Source of the DNA: Vannielia litorea
Lineage (GTDB): Bacteria; Pseudomonadota; Alphaproteobacteria; Rhodobacterales; Rhodobacteraceae
Length of the DNA stretch: 64,000 nt
Assembly: GCF_018424695.1 (NCBI RefSeq)
Contig: NZ_QTNQ01000001.1
Location: 62,001-126,000 of the forward strand
Direction: 5' to 3'
Below are positions 18,448 through 26,573 of the stretch, one piece after another. Both the position numbers and the translations under genes were made by a program. How positions within the stretch are numbered: the stretch's first letter is position 1; every line of letters begins with the position of its first letter. The notes below the pieces were generated by a model that saw only the letters and a program-made list of their open reading frames with translations, was not told the origin of the DNA and did no database searches.

Positions 18448-18499
18448 GTCTTCCTCCCTGTTTTTTCAGTCGCGAACCAAACCGGTTCGGTTTTCACCC

Positions 18500-19654
18500 C
18501 TAAACGCACTCCTCCAACACGCGGCGGGCGATCGCCATCCGCATGACCTCTGACGGACCCTCGGTGATCATGAAGCTCCGCTGATCACGCCACATCCTCT
18601 GGATCGGCAGGTCGAGCGTGAGCCCCATGCCGCCGTGAAACTGCATACAACGATCCGCGACCCTGAAGCCCATCTCGTCGCCATAGACCTTGATCATGTA
18701 GCTCTCGAGCCGGATGTCCTCGCCGCGATCCAGTTTCCAGGCCGCCTGGCGGGTCATCAGTTGCGTCGCGTGAAGCTCCGTCTGGCTGTCGGCGAGTGCC
18801 CATTGCAGCGACTGGCGTTCGGCCAGCGGCTCGCCGAAGGTGCGGCGCTGCGTCGCGTAACGCGCGGTCAGCTCAATGCAGCGGCGGGCCACGCCACAGG
18901 CCCGCGCCGCGTGCCGTATCCGCCCGAGGTTGATCCATTTCTGCGCCAGCGCAAAGCCTTGCCCCTCGTCGCCTACGCGGTTGCCGACGGGCACCCGCAC
19001 GTTCTCGAAGGTAATCTCGCAGGGCGCGTCGCCCATCATCGTCCGGTGCCGCGCTGTGATCTTCACCCCCGGCGTGCCCATATCGACCAGCAGGCAGGTG
19101 ATCTTGCCCTTGCCGCCGTCCTCGGCAGGGGTCTTGACCATCACCTGCGCGAAGTCGGCCTTTTCGGCGTGGGTAATGAACCGCTTGGTGCCATTGACGA
19201 CATAGTGTTCGCCCTTCCGCACCGCCCGGGTCCGAATGCCCCGCGGGTCGGCCCCGGCGTCCGGCTCCGTCTGGGCAAAGCACGTCTGCTTCTCTCCCCG
19301 GCAGACAGGGTCGCGGTAGCGCTCGGCGAGATCTCCGGTCAGGCCTGCGAGAATCGGGCCGACGGCCGGGCCGAAGATCGACTGGTCGCGGGCGGGCAGC
19401 GCCGTGGTGCGGCTGATTTCTTCCCAAAACACCACCATCCCGAGGGCACCGAGTCCCGCGCCCCCGAGTTCCTCGGGCAGGTCCAGCAGCCAGAGGCCGG
19501 CCTCCTTCGCCTTGGCGGTGATGGCCTTGCGCTCCGCAGCGGGGAGGGTTTCATCATCGCCCAGCTTGCTTTCCAAGGGGATGAGCTCGCGATCGACGAA
19601 CCGGGCGAGCATGTCTCGAAACGACGCCAACTCTTCGGGTAGAGCCAAATCCAA
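18500..19654 (-). CDS. Acyl-CoA dehydrogenase (second copy)
   Basis: A 384-residue acyl-CoA dehydrogenase. Motifs include LPEELGGAGLGALGMVVFWEE, CFAQTEPDAGADPRGIRTRAV (flavin/substrate loop), YVVNGTKRFITHAEKAD and the C-terminal QFHGGMGLTLDLPIQRMWRD. The start appears to be a TTG at 19654: GGGGGGA precedes it by 8-9 bases and the encoded MDLALPEELASF matches the family N-terminus. Upstream in-frame ATGs would read across the control region and even into the IclR gene start. The gene is divergent from the IclR regulator, with two palindromes between, so IclR control is likely. It may act on the CoA ester formed by the CaiB or ligase enzymes. Confidence 0.85.
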   Translation of the reverse strand: MDLALPEELASFRDMLARFVDRELIPLESKLGDDETLPAAERKAITAKAKEAGLWLLDLPEELGGAGLGALGMVVFWEEISRTTALPARDQSIFGPAVGPILAGLTGDLAERYRDPVCRGEKQTCFAQTEPDAGADPRGIRTRAVRKGEHYVVNGTKRFITHAEKADFAQVMVKTPAEDGGKGKITCLLVDMGTPGVKITARHRTMMGDAPCEITFENVRVPVGNRVGDEGQGFALAQKWINLGRIRHAARACGVARRCIELTARYATQRRTFGEPLAERQSLQWALADSQTELHATQLMTRQAAWKLDRGEDIRLESYMIKVYGDEMGFRVADRCMQFHGGMGLTLDLPIQRMWRDQRSFMITEGPSEVMRMAIARRVLEECV

Positions 19655-19705
19655 GATGTTTCCCCCCAAATGAAACGAGACGAGTGGGCCCACGCGCCTC
19701 TTGAC

Positions 19706-19735
19706 TGTGCGCACAGCGCACAATATGGTCATATT
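19706..19735. promoter_or_regulatory. Two adjacent palindromes between acyl-CoA dehydrogenase and IclR gene
   Basis: Two perfect inverted repeats share one base. The first is TGTGCGC-ACA-GCGCACA at 19706-19722, the second AATATG-GT-CATATT at 19722-19735. They lie between the divergent starts at 19654 (minus) and 19758 (plus), which is where an IclR-type regulator would bind to control itself and its neighbour. Confidence 0.6.
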
Positions 19736-19757
19736 ACGCACAACATAGAGATCTAAG

Positions 19758-20570
19758 ATGAAGTCGTCAACACAGGGGCCCATCGATCAGGCGGACTGGT
19801 TCGTCACCTCGCTCGATCGCGGATTGCGCGTTCTGCGCGTGTTTGACGGAAGCACACCGATTATGCGCGTCAGCGAAGTGGCCAAGCGCGCGGAAATATC
19901 GAGAGCGGCAGCACGGCGCTTTCTGCTCACCCTCGAAAGTCTTGGCTATGTCGGTTGCGATGCAGAACAGCGCTACTTTCTCAAGCCACTCACGCTCGCG
20001 CTCGGCTATTCCTACCTGTCGTCGATCGGAATCGCCGAGCTTGTGCAGCCGATTCTCGATGCCACGATGGCCGCGACGGACGAATCTTGCAGCATGTCCA
20101 TTCTTGTGGGGAACGAGATCGTCTATCTTGCTCGGGCAAAACCACACCGACCACTGCAAATCGTGATCCGACCGGGCGACCGGCTACCCGCCAGTGTAAC
20201 CTCGATGGGGCGGGTGCTGCTATCCGGCCTTTCAGAACAGGATCTGAACGAATACCTCGAAACGGCCGAGCTCAGGGCATTCACGGATTACACCATAACG
20301 GATCCGGGCCTGTTGCGTGCGCGCATTGAGGCGGCGCGCAACGACGGCTACGCGCTTGTCGATAGCGAACTGGCGATCGGCATCGTGTCCATTTCTGTGC
20401 CAGTGTGCGGCCCCCAGGGCGATGTTCTGGCGGCACTCAACATCGCCAGCCAGGCCAGGCGGAGCCGGGGAACCGATCAGGTCTTCCCGCATCTTTCGAA
20501 GCTCCAGTCCGCCGCCGACCAGGTAGCAAAGATTCTGGCCTCGCTTCCCGCCGGGTTCTTCCACAGCTGA
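19758..20570 (+). CDS. IclR-family transcriptional regulator
   Basis: A 270-residue regulator. The N-terminal winged helix (SLDRGLRVLRVFDGS, then VSEVAKRAEISRAAARRFLLTL) is IclR-type, and the C-terminal ligand domain shows RPGDRLPASVTSMGRVLLSGL and SELAIGIVSISVPVCGPQGDV, which line the effector pocket in relatives such as PcaR/PobR-type regulators of aromatic catabolism. It is divergent from the acyl-CoA dehydrogenase-tctCA set and likely controls it through the palindromes at 19706-19735. The ligand is unknown. Confidence 0.9.
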   Translation: MKSSTQGPIDQADWFVTSLDRGLRVLRVFDGSTPIMRVSEVAKRAEISRAAARRFLLTLESLGYVGCDAEQRYFLKPLTLALGYSYLSSIGIAELVQPILDATMAATDESCSMSILVGNEIVYLARAKPHRPLQIVIRPGDRLPASVTSMGRVLLSGLSEQDLNEYLETAELRAFTDYTITDPGLLRARIEAARNDGYALVDSELAIGIVSISVPVCGPQGDVLAALNIASQARRSRGTDQVFPHLSKLQSAADQVAKILASLPAGFFHS

Positions 20571-20656
20571 GCATGCCCGCAGAGCGGAACAGCCCGCCTC
20601 TCAGAACGGAAGTGGACACGCTGCCACGGGCCCGCCGTTACCGGCCGTCGATGTGG

Positions 20657-21184
20657 CTATGCAGCCGGATTGCCCTTGGTCGGCGGGACCCGCACACCGC
20701 GTCGGGCAGCATCGGCTTCGTCCTTTTCGAGATTCTGTATGATTGCCGTCAACGCTTTCCGAAGGATGTCACGCTCTTCGGTATTCAGCCCCACCACTGC
20801 AATGTCGTTGGCTTCGATTGCCAGCGGTTCGATCTGATCGCGTAACTCCCACCCGCGGGGCGTCAGATAGGCGTGCTGCCGACGCTTGTTTCCCGCAATG
20901 TTCCGACGCTCAACATATCCAAGCTCCTCCATTCGGGTCAGCGCGGCATGTGCTGTCGGCTCCGTAAGATGGGCGCGTTCACTCAGCTCGCGTTGCGACA
21001 GGCCATCCTCCTGCCAGAGAATGCGCAGGAAGATCCACTGGCCGAAGGTGACATTCTGGGTCTTCAACCGAATTTGGAGAGACCTGTTGAAGCCACGCGC
21101 TGCGAGGCGGACGAGCCTCGCGATGCGTTCATCGCCGCGATTGCCCATACCGTTAATGTTCTTGCATTCGTTGATTTCTCTCAT
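20657..21184 (-). CDS. MarR-family transcriptional regulator
   Basis: A 175-residue protein with a MarR winged helix: FGQWIFLRILWQEDGLSQRE, LSERAHLTEPTAHAALTRMEELGYVERR, and the wing KRRQHAYLTPRGWEL. I start at the ATG at 21184 (MREINECKN); an ATG 12 codons later is also possible, and neither has a strong ribosome site. It is encoded divergently from the phthalate oxygenase gene. The shared motif found in three nearby promoters (21333, 22880 and near 29580) makes it the best candidate regulator of the phthalate pathway. Confidence 0.88.
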   Translation of the reverse strand: MREINECKNINGMGNRGDERIARLVRLAARGFNRSLQIRLKTQNVTFGQWIFLRILWQEDGLSQRELSERAHLTEPTAHAALTRMEELGYVERRNIAGNKRRQHAYLTPRGWELRDQIEPLAIEANDIAVVGLNTEERDILRKALTAIIQNLEKDEADAARRGVRVPPTKGNPAA

Positions 21185-21332
21185 TCGATCAGTAGAACAA
21201 CATCGCAGCCCAATGCCAAGTAGTCCATATCGGGGCCGCAGGCACCACCACCCATCGGATGTGCCCGGCACAGCGGCGGATCCATTGGATCGCAAAAGCC
21301 GGCAAACCTGGGCGCATGGCGCAATTCTTCTG

Positions 21333-21359
21333 TTGACACACAAAACTTAGATCACGAAG
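21333..21359 (+). promoter_or_regulatory. Promoter/operator of phthalate oxygenase gene
   Basis: A -35 box TTGACA (21333-21338) is followed after six bases by ACTTAGATCACGAAG (21345-21359). The same arrangement, TTGACA or a near match, six bases, then (A/T)CTTAG, appears upstream of the reductase gene and the aldehyde dehydrogenase gene. The -10 box is not clear. Binding by the adjacent MarR regulator is inferred. Confidence 0.55.
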
Positions 21360-21415
21360 ATTATAACGGGAAAGCTGGCACCGGAGTCGGCCTGTTGTTG
21401 TCCGGAGGAGGTCAC

Positions 21416-22696
21416 ATGCTCACACCTGAAGAAAACGAACTGCTCACCCGCGTGACGGGAGATGCACCGATGGCCAGGCTGATGCGTCAGCACTGGACGC
21501 CGGTCTGCCTGATCGAGGAGGTGGCGGAGGCAGACGGCAAGCCGCTGCGGGTCGAGGTTCTGGGCGAGAGCTACGTGGCCTTCCGCGACACCAAGGGCCG
21601 TCTCGGCATGCTCGACGAGCTCTGCCCCCACCGCAAGGCATCGCTGGTCTATGGTCGCAACGAGGAGTGCGGCCTGCGCTGCCTCTACCACGGCTGGAAG
21701 ATGGACGTTGACGGCAATGTCGTGGCCATGTCCTCCGAGCCCGAGGGCAGCCCGCTGATGGACAAGGTCAGGGCGCGCTCCTACCCGGTGCGTGAATGGG
21801 GCGGTTTCGTCTGGGCCTGGCTGGGCGACAAGGACGAGATGCCCGAGTTCCAGCCCCCCGCCTTCGCCCCGACCGAAGACACTCCTGTCTCGATCCTGAA
21901 AATTCGCGTGCCGGCCAACTGGGCGCAGATTCACGAGGGCCAGATCGACAGCGCCCATTCCTCGTCGCTGCATTCATCCAACATGGTGCCGGCGCGGGTC
22001 GAGGGGGCAGCGGCTGACGAGAAGTCGTGGTATCGCCCATCGACCGACAAATCCCCGCGGATGCAAACCGAAACCACCGGCTACGGCTTCCACTACGCGG
22101 CGATCCGCAAGCCGATCAAGAATGCGCAGACCCACAACTACCTGCGCATCACCGAATTCGTGGCGCCCTACTATTCACTGATCCCGCCGAACAACAACTA
22201 CAGGGTCGCCAGCGTCATCGTGCCGATCAACGACGATGAAACGGCCTTCCACTTCCTCGCCTTTGGCGGTCCAAACGTTCCCTCGACCGAGGAATGGCGC
22301 AAGTTCGCCTATGCGGTGCCGGGTGTGGATGTGGATCACAAGTGGCGCCCCGTTCGAACGCTGGAGAATGACTTCCTGCAAGACCGCGAGCGGATGAAGG
22401 AAGGTCATTTCACTGGCATCGACGGTATCCCGAACGAGGATATCGTGATGTGGGTCTCGATGGGCAGCCGGGTTCAGCGCCATACCGATGTTCTGGGGGC
22501 CTCGGACCTCGCCATCGTCGAGTTCCGCCGCCTGATGGCGGATGCGGCCAAGAAGGTCGCCGAAGGCGGCGCGGCCATCGGCACCGACTCGAAGGTTCCG
22601 CAAAGAGTGATCGCCTCCCACGAGGGGGTCTATCCCAAGGAGACCGACTGGCGCACCTTGGTCGATACCTCCAACGTGACCGAGGCTGCCGAATAA
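21416..22696 (+). CDS. pht3: Rieske aromatic-ring oxygenase, phthalate 4,5-dioxygenase large subunit-like
   Basis: A 426-residue oxygenase. The Rieske cluster ligands are in C70-P-H72 and C89-x-x-H92 (CLYHGWK). The mononuclear iron site is in HEGQIDSAHSSSLHSS, giving the two histidines. The overall pattern matches phthalate 4,5-dioxygenase Pht3, which forms phthalate 4,5-cis-dihydrodiol. GGAGGAG lies 6 bases before the ATG at 21416. It is followed by a matching reductase, dehydrogenase and decarboxylase, so the assignment rests on the whole pathway as well as the sequence. Confidence 0.88.
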   Translation: MLTPEENELLTRVTGDAPMARLMRQHWTPVCLIEEVAEADGKPLRVEVLGESYVAFRDTKGRLGMLDELCPHRKASLVYGRNEECGLRCLYHGWKMDVDGNVVAMSSEPEGSPLMDKVRARSYPVREWGGFVWAWLGDKDEMPEFQPPAFAPTEDTPVSILKIRVPANWAQIHEGQIDSAHSSSLHSSNMVPARVEGAAADEKSWYRPSTDKSPRMQTETTGYGFHYAAIRKPIKNAQTHNYLRITEFVAPYYSLIPPNNNYRVASVIVPINDDETAFHFLAFGGPNVPSTEEWRKFAYAVPGVDVDHKWRPVRTLENDFLQDRERMKEGHFTGIDGIPNEDIVMWVSMGSRVQRHTDVLGASDLAIVEFRRLMADAAKKVAEGGAAIGTDSKVPQRVIASHEGVYPKETDWRTLVDTSNVTEAAE

Positions 22697-22717
22697 GGCC
22701 ACGCCCTGTTCCTCATA

Positions 22718-22750
22718 GACCCGCCCGGGCCTGCCTAGCCCGGGCGGGTC
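22718..22750. terminator. Strong hairpin after the phthalate oxygenase gene
   Basis: A perfect 13-bp stem, GACCCGCCCGGGC with GCCCGGGCGGGTC and a 7-base loop, lies 22 bases after the pht3-like stop. No U tract follows, so it may be an mRNA-stabilising hairpin or a partial terminator rather than a classical one. A separate promoter follows at 22880. Confidence 0.55.
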
Positions 22751-22879
22751 GAGCTTGAGTGCAACGACATGTAAGGCACAGGTTTTCCGCACGCATCCAA
22801 ACGCGCGGCCCGCGCCATCAGAAGACAGCGCGTCAGCGGCAGGGAGGCCTGAAGTGCCATTGCGGCGCGAACTATGCAG

Positions 22880-22906
22880 TTGACAGCAAAAACTTAGCTA
22901 TCTAAC
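22880..22906 (+). promoter_or_regulatory. Promoter/operator of phthalate reductase operon
   Basis: TTGACA (22880-22885), six bases, then ACTTAGCTATCTAAC (22892-22906), which contains the inverted repeat TTAG-CTAT-CTAA. A possible -10, TAACCA at 22903, gives a 17-base spacer with the operator inside it. The reductase ATG at 22942 follows GGGAGGG. Confidence 0.6.
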
Positions 22907-22941
22907 CACGCTGGGCGCTGTGCAAAGATCGGGAGGGTTAC

Positions 22942-23880
22942 ATGAAGCAGATCAGAATGCGCGTCGAGAAACGGCGCGATGTGACTCCAGGTATTTCAGA
23001 ATTCACGCTGGTGCCGACCGACGATGTCGATCTTCCCGGCTTCGATCCCGGCGCCCATATCACGGTTGAGACGCCCTCGGGAGCGATGCGCCGCTATTCG
23101 TTGGTGAACGACGGCACCGACCCCGCGGCATATGTCGTCGCCATCAAGCGCGAACCCGAATCGCGGGGCGGCTCCGCCTCGATGCACGCGGAGGCGCTTG
23201 AGGGCTACGAGCTGAACGTCGAGCCACCCGAGAACGATTTCCCGCTCACCGATGTCCAGAAGTACCTGCTGATCGCCGGCGGGATAGGGATCACGCCGAT
23301 CTACGCGATGGCCCGCGACCTCGACAAGCGGGGCAAGGCCCTCCGGATCATCTATGTCAGCCGAAGCGCGGAGGAGGCGGCCTATCTCGCCGAGCTGAAC
23401 GAGGATTTCGCCGGTCGGATCATCGTCCACCATGACGGCGGAGACCCGGCAAATGTCTACGACTTCTGGGACGACCTGGCCACGCCGCGGGCGACCCATG
23501 TGTTCTGCTGCGGCCCCAAGCCCCTGATGGAAGAGATCAAGGCGGTCTCCGGTCACTGGCCCGAAGGGCGCATCCACTTCGAGGATTTCAAACCCGTCGA
23601 GGTCGTGCGCGAAGACGATACCGCCTTCGAGGTGGAACTGAAGAAAAGCGGCGAGACGGTCACCGTTCCGGAGGACCGTTCGATCCTCGAGGCGCTGCGC
23701 GATTCCGGCCATGCGACGAGCAGCTCCTGCGAAAGCGGCACCTGCGGCACCTGCAAGACCCGCCTGCTCGCGGGCGAGGCTGACCATCGGGACATGGTCC
23801 TGATGGACGAGGAGAAGGAAGATTTCATCATGATCTGCGTGTCGCGGGCCAAGTCCGGGAGACTGGTTCTTGACCTCTGA
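22942..23880 (+). CDS. pht2: Phthalate oxygenase reductase (FMN, NADH, 2Fe-2S)
   Basis: A 312-residue reductase of the phthalate dioxygenase reductase/VanB type. In order: an FMN-binding beta barrel with RRYSLVN, an NADH domain with LIAGGIGITPIYAMARDL and CCGPKPLMEE, and a C-terminal plant-type 2Fe-2S domain with CESGTCGTCKT plus the fourth cysteine in MICVSRA. It passes electrons from NADH to the Rieske oxygenase. Its 3' end overlaps the dehydrogenase gene by 11 bases. Confidence 0.9.
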   Translation: MKQIRMRVEKRRDVTPGISEFTLVPTDDVDLPGFDPGAHITVETPSGAMRRYSLVNDGTDPAAYVVAIKREPESRGGSASMHAEALEGYELNVEPPENDFPLTDVQKYLLIAGGIGITPIYAMARDLDKRGKALRIIYVSRSAEEAAYLAELNEDFAGRIIVHHDGGDPANVYDFWDDLATPRATHVFCCGPKPLMEEIKAVSGHWPEGRIHFEDFKPVEVVREDDTAFEVELKKSGETVTVPEDRSILEALRDSGHATSSSCESGTCGTCKTRLLAGEADHRDMVLMDEEKEDFIMICVSRAKSGRLVLDL

Positions 23881-25057
23881 TCCCGTTCGCCTCGGCGTTG
23901 CGGGGCTCGGGCGCGCGTTCATGCTCATGGTGCCCACCTTCAATGCCGATCCGCGCGTGAAGCTGGTGGCCGCCGCCGCTCCCCGGGCGGAGAGCCGTGC
24001 CGCCTTCGAGCGCGAGTACGGCGGCAGGGGGTATGAGACGGTCGAGGCGCTTTGCGCCGATCCCTCCGTCGAGGCGATCTACATTGCAACCCCGCACCAG
24101 ATGCATGTGGATCATGTGCTGGCCGCGGCCAGGGCGGGCAAGCACATCCTCGTCGAGAAGCCGCTGGCGATCTCGATGGAGGATGCCGACCGCATGGTCG
24201 ATGCGGCCCGCGGCGCCGGGGTGCATCTGATCGTCGGCCCCAGCCACAGCTTCGACCCGCCGGTGGAGCTTGCCGCGCGGCTGATCGAACGCGGTGAGTT
24301 CGGGGCGCTGCGGATGATCCAGGCCCTGAATTACACCGATTTCCTCTATCGTCCCCGCCGCCCCGAAGAGTTGAGGACGGAAGAGGGCGGCGGCGTCCTG
24401 TTCAGCCAGGCCATTCACCAGATCGACATCGTCCGGCGCCTTGCTGGCGGCATGGCGACGAACATCTTCGCGATGACCGGCGCCTGGGATCCGAAGCGCC
24501 CGACCGAGGGCGCCTTCACCGCGCTCATGACCTTCGAGGCTGGCTGCATCGCCAACCTGACCTATTCCGGCTACGCGCATTTCGACAGCGATATCTGGAT
24601 GAACGATGTCGGCGAGCTGGGCCAGCCCAAGAAGCCCGGCTCCTATGGCGGCGCCCGCCGTGCCCTGAGCAATCTCACTCCCGATGACGAAACGCGCCTC
24701 AAGACCACGCGGACCTTCGGAAGCGGAACCACGGTCGATGCGGCGCATAACGAGCATTTCGGGCCGATTATCCTTCTTTGCGACCGCGCCGACCTCAGGC
24801 TCACGCCCGATGGCATCGAGGTGTTTTGCGATATCGAGCGCAGCTTCATCGAGGCGCCCTTCGGCCCGGCGCCACGCCGAACGGTGATCGATGCCCTGGT
24901 CGCTGCCGTCCGCCGGAACGACCCGCCGGTGCAGACCGGGGAGTGGGGGCTTGCGAGCCTCGAGGTCTGCCATGCGATCCTGCGATCCGCCGCATCCGGC
25001 GTGCCGGTCGCGTTGCAGCGCCAATGCAAGACGAAATACGAGGAGCCGACAGGATGA
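23870..25057 (+). CDS. pht4: Phthalate 4,5-cis-dihydrodiol dehydrogenase (Gfo/Idh/MocA family)
   Basis: A 395-residue oxidoreductase. The N-terminal Rossmann domain starts VRLGVAGLGRAFMLMVPTF and contains AIYIATPHQMHVDHV and GKHILVEKPLAIS, where the Lys of EKP is the usual catalytic residue. The C-terminal domain contains GGGVLFSQAIHQIDIVRRLAGG. The family and the neighbours point to Pht4, which oxidises the cis-dihydrodiol to 4,5-dihydroxyphthalate. It overlaps the reductase at its 5' end and the decarboxylase at its 3' end (ATGA), so all three are coupled. Confidence 0.88.
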   Translation: MTSDPVRLGVAGLGRAFMLMVPTFNADPRVKLVAAAAPRAESRAAFEREYGGRGYETVEALCADPSVEAIYIATPHQMHVDHVLAAARAGKHILVEKPLAISMEDADRMVDAARGAGVHLIVGPSHSFDPPVELAARLIERGEFGALRMIQALNYTDFLYRPRRPEELRTEEGGGVLFSQAIHQIDIVRRLAGGMATNIFAMTGAWDPKRPTEGAFTALMTFEAGCIANLTYSGYAHFDSDIWMNDVGELGQPKKPGSYGGARRALSNLTPDDETRLKTTRTFGSGTTVDAAHNEHFGPIILLCDRADLRLTPDGIEVFCDIERSFIEAPFGPAPRRTVIDALVAAVRRNDPPVQTGEWGLASLEVCHAILRSAASGVPVALQRQCKTKYEEPTG

Positions 25058-26046
25058 CCAATCTCACACTTTCCCTGGCCATGGGGAACTATGACAGGAC
25101 GCGCGCGATCGTGGACGGTCGGGTGCAGATCGACGGGGTCGATCCCGTTCCGATGCTATTGTCGCCCGAGGAAATGTTCTTCCGCGCCTTCCGGCACCAG
25201 GCCTTCGACATCAGCGAGCTTTCGCTCTCCTCCTATTCCATCTCCGTCGCCCGGGGCGATCCGCACTATGTGGCGATCCCGGTCTTCCTGAGCCGGGCCT
25301 TCCGGCACACCTCGGTGTATATCCGCACCGACAAGGGCATCGACAAGCCGGAAGACCTGAAGGGCAAGCGCATCGGCATCGCCGAATACCAGCTTTCCGC
25401 CAATGTCTGGGTGCGCGGCATCCTGGAGGAAGACTACGGCGTGAAGCCCTCCGATGTGGTCTGGGTCCGGGGCGGCATGGATACTCCGGGCCGCCCGGAA
25501 AAGATCAAGGTGCAGCTTCCCGACGATATCACCATGGAAGAAGCGCCCGAAGGCAGCACGCTGAACGGGATGCTCGCCGCCGGAGAGATCGACGGGTTCG
25601 TCGGCCCGCGCTGGCCGCGCTGCTTTTCCGAAGGCCATCCCAACGTCGGGCGGCTCTTTGCCGACAGCATCGGCACGGCCGAAGACTACTTTCGCCGCAC
25701 CCGGATCTTCCCGATCATGCACGTGCTGGGGGTGCGCCGAAGCCTGGCCGAGCAATACCCGTTCCTGCCTGCCGCGCTGCTCAAGACCTTCACCGAGTCC
25801 AAGCGCTTGGCCGAGGAGGCCCTGTCGGACACCTCGGCAACCAAGGTCACCATGCCCTTCGTCGAAGACACCCTGAACCGCGTCCTTACGCTGATGGGCG
25901 ATGACCCGTGGAGCTATGGCGTGGCGGCGAATGTCGGAGTCTTGGACAAGTTCCTCGACTATCATGCGGCCCAGGGCCTGTCGCCGCGCCGTGTCGGGGT
26001 CGAGGAGCTGTTCCACCCATCGACGTTCGAAGCCTACAGCCTCTGA
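25054..26046 (+). CDS. pht5: 4,5-dihydroxyphthalate decarboxylase-like protein
   Basis: A 330-residue protein related to Pht5, which removes one carboxyl group from 4,5-dihydroxyphthalate to give protocatechuate. It has the fold of a solute-binding protein (NMT1-like) but no signal peptide, as expected for a cytoplasmic enzyme. Recognisable stretches are EMFFRAFRHQAFDISELSLS, SRAFRHTSVYIRTDKG and FPIMHVLGVRRSL. The ATG at 25054 overlaps the dehydrogenase stop. This completes the route from phthalate to protocatechuate; no protocatechuate ring-cleavage enzyme is visible here. Confidence 0.87.
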   Translation: MTNLTLSLAMGNYDRTRAIVDGRVQIDGVDPVPMLLSPEEMFFRAFRHQAFDISELSLSSYSISVARGDPHYVAIPVFLSRAFRHTSVYIRTDKGIDKPEDLKGKRIGIAEYQLSANVWVRGILEEDYGVKPSDVVWVRGGMDTPGRPEKIKVQLPDDITMEEAPEGSTLNGMLAAGEIDGFVGPRWPRCFSEGHPNVGRLFADSIGTAEDYFRRTRIFPIMHVLGVRRSLAEQYPFLPAALLKTFTESKRLAEEALSDTSATKVTMPFVEDTLNRVLTLMGDDPWSYGVAANVGVLDKFLDYHAAQGLSPRRVGVEELFHPSTFEAYSL

Positions 26047-26060
26047 GGGGAGCTTCTGAA

Positions 26061-26504
26061 ATGGAAGACTACAAACCCGGCGACATCGTCGAGATCGAAA
26101 CCTCCAAGGGGCTTGCCTACGTGCAGGTCACCCACGTCCATCCAAGCTATCCACCGGTCGTGATGTTCCTGAACGGACCCTGCGATAAACGGCCAGAGAA
26201 CGTTTCCACCCTTGCCCGGGTGGGGGACCATACCGTTGCGATGGTTCCGCTGAACGGTGTGCTCAAGAAGCTCGGGCTTCGCCACGCCAAGGCGGGCGAG
26301 GCCGAAATTCCCTACGCCGAGCGCAAGTTCCCGACCTTCCGGATGCCGGTGCGGGGCAAGCAGGGCGAGATCATCTATTGGTGGTTCTGGGACGGGCGGG
26401 GACTGAGCTACGCCACCGAGCTGGACGAGGCCGAGAAGAAGATGCCGCTGCGCGAGGTAATGTCGTCCGAACGCTTCATCGAGCAACTGCTTTCGGAGGG
26501 ATGA
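26061..26504 (+). CDS. Uncharacterised 147-aa protein in phthalate operon
   Basis: I do not recognise this family with confidence. The protein begins MEDYKPGDIVEIETSKGLAY and reads as a beta-rich single domain with a charged C-terminal tail (LDEAEKKMPLREVMSSERF). Two faint similarities were considered: an Imm26-like small domain and a barrel-like accessory domain. AGGGGAGC lies a suitable distance upstream and the gene follows pht5 by 14 bases in the same direction, so it is probably co-transcribed. It could be a small accessory protein of phthalate or aromatic-acid metabolism. Confidence 0.7.
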   Translation: MEDYKPGDIVEIETSKGLAYVQVTHVHPSYPPVVMFLNGPCDKRPENVSTLARVGDHTVAMVPLNGVLKKLGLRHAKAGEAEIPYAERKFPTFRMPVRGKQGEIIYWWFWDGRGLSYATELDEAEKKMPLREVMSSERFIEQLLSEG

Positions 26505-26573
26505 TTGCAGGCCCCCTTTTCGCGCCGGACCGGCGCGGCGCGCCAGCACCGAGAATGGGAGGAGACAATCAAC

